A DNA stretch of 64,000 bases from Rhizobium sp. Root1203 (GCF_001424945.1 NZ_LMCW01000001.1:280025-344024); one strand, 5' to 3'; counted from the first letter of the stretch, positions 1 to 8,973 are shown. The notes: generated from the sequence alone by a model not told the origin. Program-made: numbers and translations.

Positions 1-587
1 GTGATTTCGAGCATCACGCGCCAATTCACCGGACCCGGACCGACGGCACCGATGCCGGCGCCGATGACGGCGCCGACGATCGAGTGGGTGGTCGAGACCG
101 GCGCGTTCATCCAGGTCGCAAGATTGATCCACAACGCGGCCGCCATCAGCGCCGACATCATGATCCACGCCAGCACGCCGGCCGGCATCTGGACGGCATC
201 GATGATGCTGGAGGAGATGGTCTTCACCACCTCGCCGCCGCCGATGGTGGCGCCGAGAATCTCGAAGATCGCAGCGATGACCAGCGCCTGGCCCATCGTC
301 ATGGCACGTGCGCCGACGGCCGCGCCGACGTTGTTCGTCACGTCGTTCGCGCCGATGTTCATGGCCATGTAGGCGGCGAGCGCCGCGGCGGCGATAACGA
401 GAACGGCGCCGGGTCGATCGAAGACGTAGACGCCCGCAAACAGCATGGCAATGCCGAGGAACACCAGCCCGATGCCGGGCGCGACAAGCTTCCGCGAAAC
501 ATGCTTCGCCGCGTCCTCGACCTGCGTAAGCTTGTCGAGATCCTTGTCGAGCGTTCGTTTCGTGAGTGTGGTGGGGCGGTCCGGCAT
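1..587 (-). CDS. pit: PiT-family inorganic phosphate transporter, N-terminal part (runs off window)
   Basis: Inner-membrane low-affinity phosphate permease of the PiT family. The first 195 residues are present and the C-terminal half lies beyond the window edge. After a charged cytoplasmic N-terminus (residues 1-34) come hydrophobic segments at about 35-56 and 60-77. The family signature GANDVTNNVG is at residues 79-88 and the second signature PVSTTHSIVGAVIG at 163-176. The ATG at 585-587 is the natural start because the reading frame ahead of it is not protein-like. The Nudix gene follows upstream on the same strand. Family identity is secure; substrate (phosphate) is inferred from the family. 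Confidence 0.9.
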   Translation of the reverse strand, partial: MPDRPTTLTKRTLDKDLDKLTQVEDAAKHVSRKLVAPGIGLVFLGIAMLFAGVYVFDRPGAVLVIAAAALAAYMAMNIGANDVTNNVGAAVGARAMTMGQALVIAAIFEILGATIGGGEVVKTISSSIIDAVQMPAGVLAWIMMSALMAAALWINLATWMNAPVSTTHSIVGAVIGAGIGAVGPGPVNWRVMLEI

Positions 588-651
588 GCTGTTCCTTGTG
601 GCTGAATCCTGCTTTAGCGCCGTCCCGTTCGACAACGCAAGACGGCAGGAT

Positions 652-1176
652 TCATTCCGCCGGAATTTGCCTGGGCAACCGTCCTGCCAACTGCTCCGTC
701 ATGCGGCGCTTGAACAGCAGGAAGAGATCGCGAAGTTCGGGCTCGTGAACGCGCTTTGCGGCCTCGTCGCAGGAAACCCATTCGAAGCGACGTTCGCCCT
801 TCTCCTTGAAATTCTTGGCGATGGTCGTGGTCTCGAGCGCGTAGACCTGAACCTTGCAGGTCACTTTCAGCCCGTTCTTGAGGATCTTGGGATAGTGATA
901 GCAGCCGATCGTCTGGCTCTCCACCGTGCCGCGCACGCCGGCCTCTTCGAAGGCTTCCTGTGCAGCCACTTCGTAGGAGGTTCGCCCGTCCATCGGCCAA
1001 CCCTTGGGAATGACCCAGCGGCCGGTGTCGCGGCTTGTCAGCAAAAGCACCTCGAGAGCGCCGGTCTTCTCCTTCACCCTGTAACACAGCGCAGCATACT
1101 GCTGGCGCGGTGGGCGCCGGAACATCAGCTGTACATCGGAGGCCAGGCGGGCAAGAAGAGTCAACGGTCGGGTCAC
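652..1176 (-). CDS. Nudix hydrolase
   Basis: Predicted 174-residue Nudix pyrophosphohydrolase, probably a cytosolic enzyme that splits a nucleoside-diphosphate-linked compound (diphosphoinositol-polyphosphate or nucleotide type). The Nudix box spans residues 59-81, from GWPMDG to EEAGV. It keeps the metal-binding EEAGV core, but the usual first Glu is Arg65 and the usual Arg of REXXEE is Gln73, a pattern typical of DIPP-like members. The start is uncertain: the indicated codon is GTG, and the only purine-rich stretch (AAAGG) abuts it. A TTG four codons downstream is an alternative. Substrate cannot be told from sequence. Confidence 0.85.
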   Translation of the reverse strand: MTRPLTLLARLASDVQLMFRRPPRQQYAALCYRVKEKTGALEVLLLTSRDTGRWVIPKGWPMDGRTSYEVAAQEAFEEAGVRGTVESQTIGCYHYPKILKNGLKVTCKVQVYALETTTIAKNFKEKGERRFEWVSCDEAAKRVHEPELRDLFLLFKRRMTEQLAGRLPRQIPAE

Positions 1177-1619
1177 CTTTATCGTTTGTCTCGTAGGTCT
1201 GTTATATTATCAAGATCTTATGGAAAGCTTGCGCGATCCATGCGTCGCAGTCTTTCGCGAAAGTATCTATTACCAATAGAGCCTTTCGTTTTGGTCTCGG
1301 GTCAAGGAAACCGTCATCAAATGCTCTGATTCCGTCATGCCGGACACCAATGAATATGCGCTTCCATCGCGTTGCAATCAATGACGCCGGCATGTCGTGC
1401 ACTGTTAAGTGGGCACTGTGGTGATTGTGCGTCCGGAATGCACAAAAAAGATTGCCGGCTAACATTAGGGGCGGCTGTTTCGATGCGCCTCGGACATTCC
1501 TTTTCGGTCGCACTCAGTCGGGAGGCCAGGCAGATTTTCTGCGCATATCGTAGAAATATGTCCGTGTTCGCGGGGCCGCATTCGGCCTAAGCAATGCGAC
1601 AGAGCGAAAGGACCAACTC
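1177..1619. other. Intergenic region with no recognised gene
   Basis: About 440 bases between the divergently transcribed Nudix and SAH-hydrolase-like genes. Short open frames on both strands lack a ribosome binding site, domain resemblance or local codon bias. The last bases carry a good Shine-Dalgarno sequence (AAAGGA) for the gene starting at 1620. The region must hold promoters for both genes, but no convincing -35/-10 pair or riboswitch was identified. Confidence 0.5.
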
Positions 1620-2777
1620 ATGACAGGACATGCGACCCGCATCGATTGGATCGGCAGCGGTTGCCGGTTGCTGCAGGCAACAGCCGCGGAGTTCAGCCAG
1701 ACCAGACCCTTCGAAGGCCTGACGATCGGCACCGGCATCCACCTTGAGCCGAAGACCGTGGCGCTTCTGATGACGTTGCGCGCCGGCGGCGCACGTCTCG
1801 TCTGCACCGGCAATCTCAACAGCACGCAGCCCTCGACCGTGGATTACCTGCGTTCCGAAGGAATGACCGTTTTCGCGACGCAGACGACCGATCCCGCCGC
1901 GCACCGCCAGAGCCTCGAGGCGGTTGTCGCCGAAAAGCCGGATCTGCTGCTGGACAATGGCGGCGATCTCTTCGCCATCGCGGCGGAGCGTCCCTATGCC
2001 AATCTTCTCGGGGGCACCGAGGAGACGACCTCCGGCCGCACGCGCCTCCTGCCGATGCGCGAGGCACTGAACATGCCGATCCTCGTCATCAACGACAGCC
2101 CGATCAAGCAGTTCGCCGAAAACAGGCACGCTGTCGGCCAGAGCCTGTTCGAAAGCTACATGCGCTTCACCAACCGCTCGACGAACGGCAAGCGCGTGAC
2201 GGTCTTCGGGTATGGCGCCTGCGGCAAGGGTACCGCCGCCTGCTTCCGCAATGCCTTCTCTCAGGTCAGCGTCGTCGATATCGATCCCGTGGTAGCGCTC
2301 GAGGCTCATCTCGACGGCTTCGTGACGCCGTTGCGGGTCGACGCGATCCGATCGGCCGACGTCCTTGTCACCGTCACCGGCCATCCGGATATCGTGACCG
2401 CCAATGACCTGCCATTGATCAGGAACGGCGCGATCCTGATGAACGGTGGACATTTTCCCAATGAGATCGATGTTGCGGCCTTCAGGCAGCATGCCGATGT
2501 CATCGGGGTCGACCGATACGAAGCCGACGGTATCGAGACGCTGCATCTGAACGACGGCCGCGCCATCCACATTCTCGGCGGCGGCCATATGGCCAATCTT
2601 GCAGGTCCACGGCCGCTCGGAAACTCGGTTGAGTCGATGGATCTCGGCTTCACCCTCCAGGTACGTTGCCTGGAGAGGGTCGCCAGACGCAAGGTCGGCG
2701 CCGAAGCCTGCATCGTCCCGGTGCCGGCGGATATTGATGCGATGGTCGCGAGCGCCTACCTCGATCTGATGCGGTAG
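1620..2777 (+). CDS. Divergent S-adenosylhomocysteine hydrolase-family protein
   Basis: A 385-residue NAD-dependent protein related to adenosylhomocysteinase, which normally splits SAH into adenosine and homocysteine. Recognisable family motifs are STQ (68-70), DNGGD (112-116), TEETTSG (133-139), NDSPIK (158-163), the NAD-binding GYGACGKG (197-204) and GGHF (276-279). It is well short of the usual roughly 430-470 residues and departs at substrate positions: HMT of the N-terminal signature is HLE (41-43), the Cys of YGCRES is lost, MGHPS near the C-terminus reads LGNS, and the terminal KPDHYRY tail is absent. The gene stands alone, convergent with a LysR gene. Fold assignment is strong; that it acts on SAH itself is doubtful. 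Confidence 0.8.
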   Translation: MTGHATRIDWIGSGCRLLQATAAEFSQTRPFEGLTIGTGIHLEPKTVALLMTLRAGGARLVCTGNLNSTQPSTVDYLRSEGMTVFATQTTDPAAHRQSLEAVVAEKPDLLLDNGGDLFAIAAERPYANLLGGTEETTSGRTRLLPMREALNMPILVINDSPIKQFAENRHAVGQSLFESYMRFTNRSTNGKRVTVFGYGACGKGTAACFRNAFSQVSVVDIDPVVALEAHLDGFVTPLRVDAIRSADVLVTVTGHPDIVTANDLPLIRNGAILMNGGHFPNEIDVAAFRQHADVIGVDRYEADGIETLHLNDGRAIHILGGGHMANLAGPRPLGNSVESMDLGFTLQVRCLERVARRKVGAEACIVPVPADIDAMVASAYLDLMR

Positions 2778-2785
2778 CGGCCGTG

Positions 2786-3682
2786 CTAGCGCTCCCAGTA
2801 GGGGACCGGTCCGTACAGCTCGGCGATATAGTCGATGAACAGGCGCACCTTCGCCGGCAGAAACTGACGGCTTGGATAGACCGCAGAAAGGGTCACGCTG
2901 CGCGAGCCCTCATAGGCCGGAAGCACCTGCACGAGCCGGCCGGTCTTCAGTTCGGCGCCGACATCCCAGGTGGAGCGCAGCGCAATGCCGAGCCCGGCGA
3001 TCACGGCCTCGCGGATGACCTCGCTCGAATTGGTGATCAGCATTCCGTCGGGACGGATCGACAAGGCGCCGTCCGGCCCTTCCAGGCGCCAGATGTCGTT
3101 GTTGTGCGCCGGCAGGCAGCGGTGATGCTTCAGGTCATCGATGCTGCTTGGCGCCCCATGGGTTGTGAGGTAGGCCGGCGAGGCGCACAGCACGCGCCGC
3201 ACCGGTGCGAGCCGCCGCGCGACAAGGCTGGAATCGGTCAGCTCGGCGATCCTGATCGCGAGATCGAACCCACCGCCGACGATGTCGCTGAACTCGTCGC
3301 TCAGAACGAGATTGATGGCGAGTTCCGGATGCGCATCCATGAAGGCCTTGAGATGCGGGGCGATGTGCATCCGGCCGAATGACGTCGGTGCCGAGATTTT
3401 CAGCGTCCCGTGCATTTGCGCCGACCGGCCGGAAATATAAAACTCCGCTTCCTCCAGCCCGGCTAGGATGCCGAGCACGCGGTCATAGAAACCTTGGCCC
3501 GCCTCGGTCAGCGAAATCTGCCTTGTCGTGCGCTGCAGGAGCCGCGTACCGAGCCTGTCCTCCAGCCGCTTGATGCGCTTGGAAACGACGGCTGGCGAGA
3601 AACCCAGTGCCCGGCCGGCCAGCGACATGCTGCCGGTTGCCGCGACCTTGGCAAAGATTTCGAGATCACCCAGATTGGTCAT
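2786..3682 (-). CDS. LysR-family transcriptional regulator
   Basis: A 298-residue regulator with an N-terminal winged HTH (residues about 3-62, containing SMSLAGRALGFSPAVVSKRI) and a C-terminal periplasmic-binding-protein-like effector domain (about 90-290). It starts 135 bases from glcD on the opposite strand, the classic arrangement for a LysR gene that controls its divergent neighbour. Glycolate or a related 2-hydroxyacid is therefore a likely effector, by inference only. A 9-base gap separates its stop from the convergent SAH-hydrolase-like gene. Confidence 0.92.
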   Translation of the reverse strand: MTNLGDLEIFAKVAATGSMSLAGRALGFSPAVVSKRIKRLEDRLGTRLLQRTTRQISLTEAGQGFYDRVLGILAGLEEAEFYISGRSAQMHGTLKISAPTSFGRMHIAPHLKAFMDAHPELAINLVLSDEFSDIVGGGFDLAIRIAELTDSSLVARRLAPVRRVLCASPAYLTTHGAPSSIDDLKHHRCLPAHNNDIWRLEGPDGALSIRPDGMLITNSSEVIREAVIAGLGIALRSTWDVGAELKTGRLVQVLPAYEGSRSVTLSAVYPSRQFLPAKVRLFIDYIAELYGPVPYWER

Positions 3683-3715
3683 GCGAGCCTGATATATTCT
3701 TCTTTTATCCTAAGT

Positions 3716-3752
3716 GCTTAGCATTTGCGCCACATCAGGGAAAGTGCTAAGC
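3716..3752. promoter_or_regulatory. Inverted repeat between LysR gene and glcDEF, probable operator
   Basis: GCTTAGCA at 3716-3723 and TGCTAAGC at 3745-3752 form a perfect 8-bp inverted repeat with a 21-bp spacer. A longer related direct repeat (AAGTGCT) is present in both arms. The site lies midway in the divergent intergenic region, where a LysR-type regulator would bind. No experimental support; spacing and position are the evidence. Confidence 0.5.
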
Positions 3753-3817
3753 CGATGCCATCGGCGGCAAGGAGGATCGCCTCCGGTTTTCGCCGCCGCC
3801 GGCGAAGGGAGAGAGCC

Positions 3818-5257
3818 ATGTCCGACGCCATTCCGTTTCTCGCCCCGCGCGCCGATGTGATCGCCCGCCGCCGGCAGATCGTCGCGGACCTCGTCGATCT
3901 GCTGCCGCCGGAATGTCTGGTGCACGAGGCGCGCGAACTGGTGCCCTTCGAGACGGACGCGTTTGTCTCCTATCGCCGCGTGCCGCTGGCCGTGGCGCTG
4001 CCGCGCAGCACGGCGGAAGTCGCCGCGGTGATGAAGTATTGCAACCGCTACGGAATTCCCGTCGTCCCGCGCGGCGCAGGAACCTCGCTGTCGGGCGGCG
4101 CGATCCCGCAGGAGGATGCCGTCGTGGTCTGCGTGTCGAAAATGAACCGCATTCTCGATATCGACCTTGTCAACCGCGCTGCAGTCGTCGAGGCGGGGGT
4201 TACCAATCTGAATATCTCGGAAGCCGTCTCGGCGGACGGTTTCTTCTACGCACCCGATCCGAGCTCGCAGCTTGCCTGCACGATCGGTGGCAACATCGGC
4301 ATGAATTCCGGTGGCGCGCACTGCCTGAAATACGGGGTCACGACGAACAACCTGCTTGGTGTGAAGATGGTGCTGACGGATGGCACGGTGATCGACCTCG
4401 GCGGCAAGGGGCTCGATGCAGCGGGTTACGACCTTCTCGGCCTCGTCTGCGGCCACGAGGGACAGCTCGGCATCGTCACCGAAGCGACCGTCCGCCTGAT
4501 CGCCAAGCCGGAAGGCGCGCGTCCCGTTCTCTTCGGCTTCGAAACGTCTGAGGAAGCGGGCTCCTGCGTTGCCGATGTCATTGCATCGGGCATCATTCCC
4601 GTTGCCATCGAGTTCATGGACAAGCCGGCCATCGAGATCTGCGAGGCCTTCGCCAAGGCCGGTTATCCGCTTGACGTCGGCGCGCTGCTGATCGTCGAAG
4701 TCGAAGGGGCGGACAAGGAAATGGACGACATGCTGAAAAGCATCGTCGAGATCGCCCGCAAGCACGGCGTGAAGACCGTGCGAGAATGTCAGTCGGCAAC
4801 CGAGGCGGCGCTGATCTGGAAAGGCCGCAAATCCGCTTTTGGCGCCACCGGGCGCATCGCGGATTACATCTGCATGGACGGCACCGTGCCGCTCAGCCAG
4901 CTCTCCTATGTCCTGAAGAAGACCGCTGAAATCGTGGAGCATTACGGCCTGCGCGTCGCCAACGTGTTTCACGCCGGCGACGGCAACATGCATCCGCTGA
5001 TCCTCTTCAATGCAAACGATCCCGAGGATGCGGCGCGGGCGGAAGCTGCGGGAATGGACATTCTGAGGCTCTGCGTCGATGCCGGCGGCTGCCTGACGGG
5101 CGAGCACGGCGTCGGTATCGAGAAACGCGACCTGATGCGCCACCAATATTCCGAGGCGGACCTCGCGCAACAGATGGCCGTGCGGGCGGCCTTCGATCCG
5201 GACTGGATTCTCAATCCATCCAAGGTCTTCCCGCTCGATGGACGCTCTGTCGCATGA
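3818..5257 (+). CDS. glcD: Glycolate oxidase subunit GlcD (FAD-linked)
   Basis: Flavin subunit (479 residues) of the membrane-associated GlcDEF complex that oxidises glycolate, and often D-lactate, to the keto acid. The N-terminal FAD-binding PCMH domain spans about residues 45-225 and contains PRGAGTSLSGG near 84-94. The C-terminal FAD-oxidase domain carries FHAGDGNMHP and GEHGVG, the usual substrate and metal-site motifs. The ATG at 3818 is preferred because AAGGGAGAG precedes it at proper spacing; an in-frame start further upstream would add an Arg-rich stretch. The stop overlaps glcE by 4 bases (ATGA), showing translational coupling. Confidence 0.93.
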   Translation: MSDAIPFLAPRADVIARRRQIVADLVDLLPPECLVHEARELVPFETDAFVSYRRVPLAVALPRSTAEVAAVMKYCNRYGIPVVPRGAGTSLSGGAIPQEDAVVVCVSKMNRILDIDLVNRAAVVEAGVTNLNISEAVSADGFFYAPDPSSQLACTIGGNIGMNSGGAHCLKYGVTTNNLLGVKMVLTDGTVIDLGGKGLDAAGYDLLGLVCGHEGQLGIVTEATVRLIAKPEGARPVLFGFETSEEAGSCVADVIASGIIPVAIEFMDKPAIEICEAFAKAGYPLDVGALLIVEVEGADKEMDDMLKSIVEIARKHGVKTVRECQSATEAALIWKGRKSAFGATGRIADYICMDGTVPLSQLSYVLKKTAEIVEHYGLRVANVFHAGDGNMHPLILFNANDPEDAARAEAAGMDILRLCVDAGGCLTGEHGVGIEKRDLMRHQYSEADLAQQMAVRAAFDPDWILNPSKVFPLDGRSVA

Positions 5258-6459
5258 TCGAACTCTTTCCGACGACAGAAGAGGATGCATCCGATATCGT
5301 TCGCTCGCACGCACAGGCGGGAAAGACGCTTGCGATCTGTGGCGGCAACACGCGTTCCGGCTTTGGCAACGCGGTCACCGCCGTCAGCCGCCTTCGGTCC
5401 ACAAACCTTACAGGCATCGTCGCCTACAATCCCGGCGAAATGGTCCTGACGGCGCGCGCCGGCACTCCGCTCTCGGAAATCGAGGCAGCCTTGGCCGAAA
5501 ACGGCCAGATGATGGCCTTCGAGCCTATGGACCACCGGCCGGTCATGGCGACGGAGGGCGAACCGACGATTGGCGGCGTCTTCGCCGCCAACGTGTCCGG
5601 ACCACGCCGCGTTATCGCGGGTGCGGCGCGCGACAGCCTGCTCGGCGTGCGCTTCGTCAATGGCAGGGGTGAACTGATCAAGTCCGGCGGCCGGGTTATG
5701 AAGAACGTCACCGGCCTCGATCTCGTCAAGCTGATGGCGGGCTCGCACGGTACCCTCGGCCTCCTCACGGAAGTGACGTTCCGGGTGCCGCCACGGCCCA
5801 AGGCGGAAACGACGATCATCGTCGAAGGGCTCAACGACGCAGAGGCGGCAAATGCCATGGCGACGGCGATGGCGCTGCCGCTGGAGGTTTCGGCCGCGGC
5901 CCATCTGCCGATGACGGTCTCGTGGAAGTTTCTCGACGGAACCCTGCCGCCGAGCGAGGCCACCGTCCTCAGGATAGAAGGCCTGCCCGGTCCCGTGGAA
6001 GCGAGGGCGGCAAAGCTCGTTGCCGCAATGGCCGGGTTTGGCCGTGTGTCACACCTGGATCGCAATGACAGCACCCAACTCTGGCGGGAGGTGCGCGATG
6101 CCCTGCCATATGCAGACGGCACGCCCCGTCCCGTTTGGCGCGTCTCAGTTGCCCCGAGCGTCGGCCACCAGCTTGTGGCGGCACTTCGCCTCGAAACGGG
6201 CGTGGACGCCTTCTACGACTGGCAGGGCGGTCTCGTATGGATGCGGATGGAAGCAGATGCCGAAGCCGATCTGCTGCGCCGGTTCCTCAAGGCGCTTGGC
6301 GGCGGTCATGCGACGCTGATCCGCGCCCCTGAGCAGGTTAGGGCGGCAACCAGTGCCTTCCAGCCGCAGCCGGAGGCAGTGGAGTTGCTGTCTGCAAGGG
6401 TAAAGGCAAAGCTAGACCCCGCCGGCATCTTCAATCCGGGAAAGATGACAGGGACCTAG
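5254..6459 (+). CDS. glcE: Glycolate oxidase subunit GlcE (FAD-binding)
   Basis: Second FAD-binding subunit (401 residues) of glycolate oxidase. It holds a PCMH-type fold in the N-terminal half with GGNTRSGFGN (about 29-38), GEPTIGGVFAAN and the LVKLMAGSHGTLGLLTEVTF segment. The C-terminal half resembles a shortened FAD-oxidase domain, ending PAGIFNPGKM as in the family. It overlaps glcD by 4 bases and is followed after 3 bases by glcF, so the three genes form one operon. Confidence 0.93.
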   Translation: MIELFPTTEEDASDIVRSHAQAGKTLAICGGNTRSGFGNAVTAVSRLRSTNLTGIVAYNPGEMVLTARAGTPLSEIEAALAENGQMMAFEPMDHRPVMATEGEPTIGGVFAANVSGPRRVIAGAARDSLLGVRFVNGRGELIKSGGRVMKNVTGLDLVKLMAGSHGTLGLLTEVTFRVPPRPKAETTIIVEGLNDAEAANAMATAMALPLEVSAAAHLPMTVSWKFLDGTLPPSEATVLRIEGLPGPVEARAAKLVAAMAGFGRVSHLDRNDSTQLWREVRDALPYADGTPRPVWRVSVAPSVGHQLVAALRLETGVDAFYDWQGGLVWMRMEADAEADLLRRFLKALGGGHATLIRAPEQVRAATSAFQPQPEAVELLSARVKAKLDPAGIFNPGKMTGT

Positions 6460-6462
6460 GCG

Positions 6463-7776
6463 ATGCAGACGAACTTCACGCTGGCCCAGCTTGCCGATCC
6501 CGATGTGGCGGAGTCCGAACAGATCCTGCGCAGATGCGTGCATTGCGGCTTCTGCACCGCGACCTGTCCCACCTATGTGACGCTCGGCAACGAGCTCGAC
6601 AGTCCGCGCGGGCGCATCTATCTCATCAAGGACATGCTCGAGAACGGACGGGCCGCGGACGCCGAGGTCGTCACCCACATCGACCGCTGTCTGTCCTGTC
6701 TTGCCTGCGTGACCACCTGTCCCTCCGGCGTCGACTATATGCATCTCGTCGATCATGCCCGGGTTCATATCGAGAAGACCTACAAGCGTCCGTTCATGAA
6801 TCGACTGACGCGCGGCGTTCTCGCGGCGGTCCTGCCGTATCCCGGCCGTTTCCGTCTGGCGCTCGGCCTGGCGCGTCTCGGAAGGCCGTTTGCGGGTCTG
6901 CTGCGGCGCAATCCGACGCTCAAGCCGTTTGCGGCGATGCTGGCACTGGCGCCACGCAGCATACCGGCCACCTCCGCCTATTCCACACCGGCAACCCATC
7001 GGGCCGCGGTCGAAAAGCGCGGGCGCGTCGCAATTCTCACGGGCTGCGCGCAGCCGGTGCTCGATCCTGGAATCAACGAGGCGACGATCGGGCTGCTCAC
7101 CCGCCTCGGCGTGGAGGTCGTCGTCCCGCAAGGCGAGGTCTGCTGCGGCGCGCTTGTTCATCATATGGGAAAGGAACAGCAGGCCCTCGCGAGCGCGCGC
7201 GCCAATGTCGACGTCTGGACACGCGAGATCGAAACCGGCGGTCTCGACGCGATCGTCATCACGGCATCCGGTTGCGGCACGACCATCAAGGACTACGGCC
7301 ACATGCTGCGCCTGGATCCGGCATACGCCGAAAAGGCGGCCCGCGTATCGGCGGCGGCAAAGGACATCACCGAATATCTTGCCACGCTCGATCTGCCCTC
7401 GCACATGCCGAAGGGCCTGACGGTCGCATATCACTCGGCCTGCTCGATGCAGCATGGCCAGAAGATCACGACGACACCGAAACTGCTCCTGAAGGCCGCG
7501 GGCTTTACCGTCCGCGATCCGGCCGAAGGCCATCTCTGCTGCGGTTCTGCCGGCACGTACAACATCATGCAGCCGGATATTTCCGAGGCGCTCAAAACGC
7601 GCAAGGTCAAGAACATCGAGGCGACGGTGCCTGACGTCATCGCGACCGGCAATATCGGCTGCATGACCCAGATCGCATCTGGAACGGCAATTCCGATCGT
7701 CCACACGGTCCAGCTGCTCGACTGGGCCTACGGCGGCAACATACCGGAAAAATTAAGAGATCTGCCGCTAGGTTAG
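6463..7776 (+). CDS. glcF: Glycolate oxidase iron-sulfur subunit GlcF
   Basis: Electron-transfer subunit (437 residues) of glycolate oxidase. Two ferredoxin-type 4Fe-4S motifs are intact: Cys25, 28, 31, 35 (CVHCGFCTATC) and Cys76, 79, 82, 86 (CLSCLACVTTC). Two CCG-type cysteine-rich domains follow (CCGALVHHMG near 227 and CCGSAGTYN near 360), the family hallmark for binding additional cofactor and docking to membrane quinone acceptors. Last gene of the glcDEF operon. Confidence 0.94.
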   Translation: MQTNFTLAQLADPDVAESEQILRRCVHCGFCTATCPTYVTLGNELDSPRGRIYLIKDMLENGRAADAEVVTHIDRCLSCLACVTTCPSGVDYMHLVDHARVHIEKTYKRPFMNRLTRGVLAAVLPYPGRFRLALGLARLGRPFAGLLRRNPTLKPFAAMLALAPRSIPATSAYSTPATHRAAVEKRGRVAILTGCAQPVLDPGINEATIGLLTRLGVEVVVPQGEVCCGALVHHMGKEQQALASARANVDVWTREIETGGLDAIVITASGCGTTIKDYGHMLRLDPAYAEKAARVSAAAKDITEYLATLDLPSHMPKGLTVAYHSACSMQHGQKITTTPKLLLKAAGFTVRDPAEGHLCCGSAGTYNIMQPDISEALKTRKVKNIEATVPDVIATGNIGCMTQIASGTAIPIVHTVQLLDWAYGGNIPEKLRDLPLG

Positions 7777-7812
7777 CGCCGCCGGATGTCCGGCAGTCCC
7801 GGGAGTTCAGCA

Positions 7813-8250
7813 ATGCGTCGCACAATCCTCGCGCTAACGGTTCTATGTGGAGCGACTGAGCTCGCTCATGCCGACAGCCGGTTCTTCTGTTCGGCAGATG
7901 ACAAGGATGTGCGCTTTACGATTGAAAGCGGCTTCAAGGCGGACGAGGGGCATAAGCTCAATCATTTTCGCGGCGCCATCCAGGTCAAGAGCGCCGATGT
8001 CGCGCCGGCCTTCGGGAAGATCGTGTTCACGTCATCCAATCTGACGCACCACTGGTCGCATCGCGGTGAGCTGCGGCTCGAGATTTTCTACGATGGCGGC
8101 GATGAAGCGAGCGGGCAGACCTTGAACCTCGCGATAGCGGCCGAGCAGCCCGGAAAGTCCCCGGCGTTCTCCGGGAGCTACGAATTGGTGGTTGAAGGTG
8201 GCGCAAAGCCCGTCGTCGCCGGCGGCAAGGTCAGCTGCGGCTCCAAGTAG
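7813..8250 (+). CDS. Small secreted protein of unknown function
   Basis: A 145-residue protein with a clear Sec signal peptide (MRRTILALTVLCGATELAHA, cleavage after about residue 20). The mature part has two cysteines near its ends (FFCSAD and VSCGSK) that could pair in the periplasm. The ATG at 7813 is chosen because GGGAG precedes it by seven bases and it puts the signal peptide at the start. It may be cotranscribed with glcF, 36 bases upstream. No domain recognised. Confidence 0.7.
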   Translation: MRRTILALTVLCGATELAHADSRFFCSADDKDVRFTIESGFKADEGHKLNHFRGAIQVKSADVAPAFGKIVFTSSNLTHHWSHRGELRLEIFYDGGDEASGQTLNLAIAAEQPGKSPAFSGSYELVVEGGAKPVVAGGKVSCGSK

Positions 8251-8292
8251 GCGGCCGACACGTCAGCCGCCACCGTTGTTGATCGTCGGGCT

Positions 8293-8973
8293 TCAGCCGC
8301 CGAATATCGTGCGCAGGACGTCGATGCCGCGGTCCTCGAAACTGACCTCGCCCTGCTTGTTGCCGGGACCGACGACGATGACCTTCGTACCGACAGGCGC
8401 GCGATCGTAGAGGTGCGTCACATCCGGGTTCATCATGCGGATGCAGCCTGAAGACATGTTGAGGCCGATCGTCCACGGCTGGTTGGTTCCATGGATCCGG
8501 AAGATCGTATCCCTGCCGCCCTGATAGAGGTACATGGCGCGTGCGCCGAGCGGATTGTCTTCGCCGCCTTCCTGAAATGCAGGAATGATATGGCCCTTCG
8601 CGGCTTCGCGGACGCGCATCTCGGCCGGTGGTGTCCAGCTCGGCCATTCAGCCTTGCGGCCGATTTTCACGACGCCTGACCAGCCGAAGCCCTCGCGACC
8701 CACACCGATGCCGTAGCGCGTCGCACGGTTCCCGCCTTCGACGAGGTAAAGATACTTGTGGTTGGTGTCGATGATGATGGTGCCCGGCGCTTCGGTCGTC
8801 AGCAGGCGGACGCGCTGGCGCTTGAATTGCGGCTTCACGGTTTTCGGCATCTGGGCCACGCGAACCACCGGAGTGCCCTGCGGGGCGGGTGTGTTCGGCT
8901 GAGCCATTGCGGCGGTAGAAAGCAAGGCGAGCATTAGCCCGGCGGCTGCAAGAGCCGTCGTCATTTTCGTCAT
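8293..8973 (-). CDS. L,D-transpeptidase (YkuD domain), secreted
   Basis: Periplasmic peptidoglycan cross-linking or lipoprotein-anchoring enzyme, 226 residues. Signal peptide at 1-24 (ending STAAMAQ), then a Pro-rich linker, then a YkuD catalytic domain from about residue 75 to the end. The active-site block is intact: the HGTN His and SSGCIRM with catalytic Cys. The ATG at 8973 has GAGGGA eight bases upstream; the codon further up is TTG. A paralogue lies directly upstream in the same orientation. Rhizobia carry many such enzymes; the exact role (3-3 cross-links or protein anchoring) is not visible. Confidence 0.9.
   Translation of the reverse strand: MTKMTTALAAAGLMLALLSTAAMAQPNTPAPQGTPVVRVAQMPKTVKPQFKRQRVRLLTTEAPGTIIIDTNHKYLYLVEGGNRATRYGIGVGREGFGWSGVVKIGRKAEWPSWTPPAEMRVREAAKGHIIPAFQEGGEDNPLGARAMYLYQGGRDTIFRIHGTNQPWTIGLNMSSGCIRMMNPDVTHLYDRAPVGTKVIVVGPGNKQGEVSFEDRGIDVLRTIFGG

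Noticed and set aside
1202-1513. 103-codon minus-strand frame in the Nudix/SAH-hydrolase intergenic region
   Set aside because: No ribosome binding site, no domain resemblance and no coding-like composition.
1300-1619. Possible SAH riboswitch upstream of the SAH-hydrolase-like gene (GCGTTGCAATC stretch noted)
   Set aside because: The surrounding pairings of the SAH riboswitch could not be traced; a covariance-model search would settle it.
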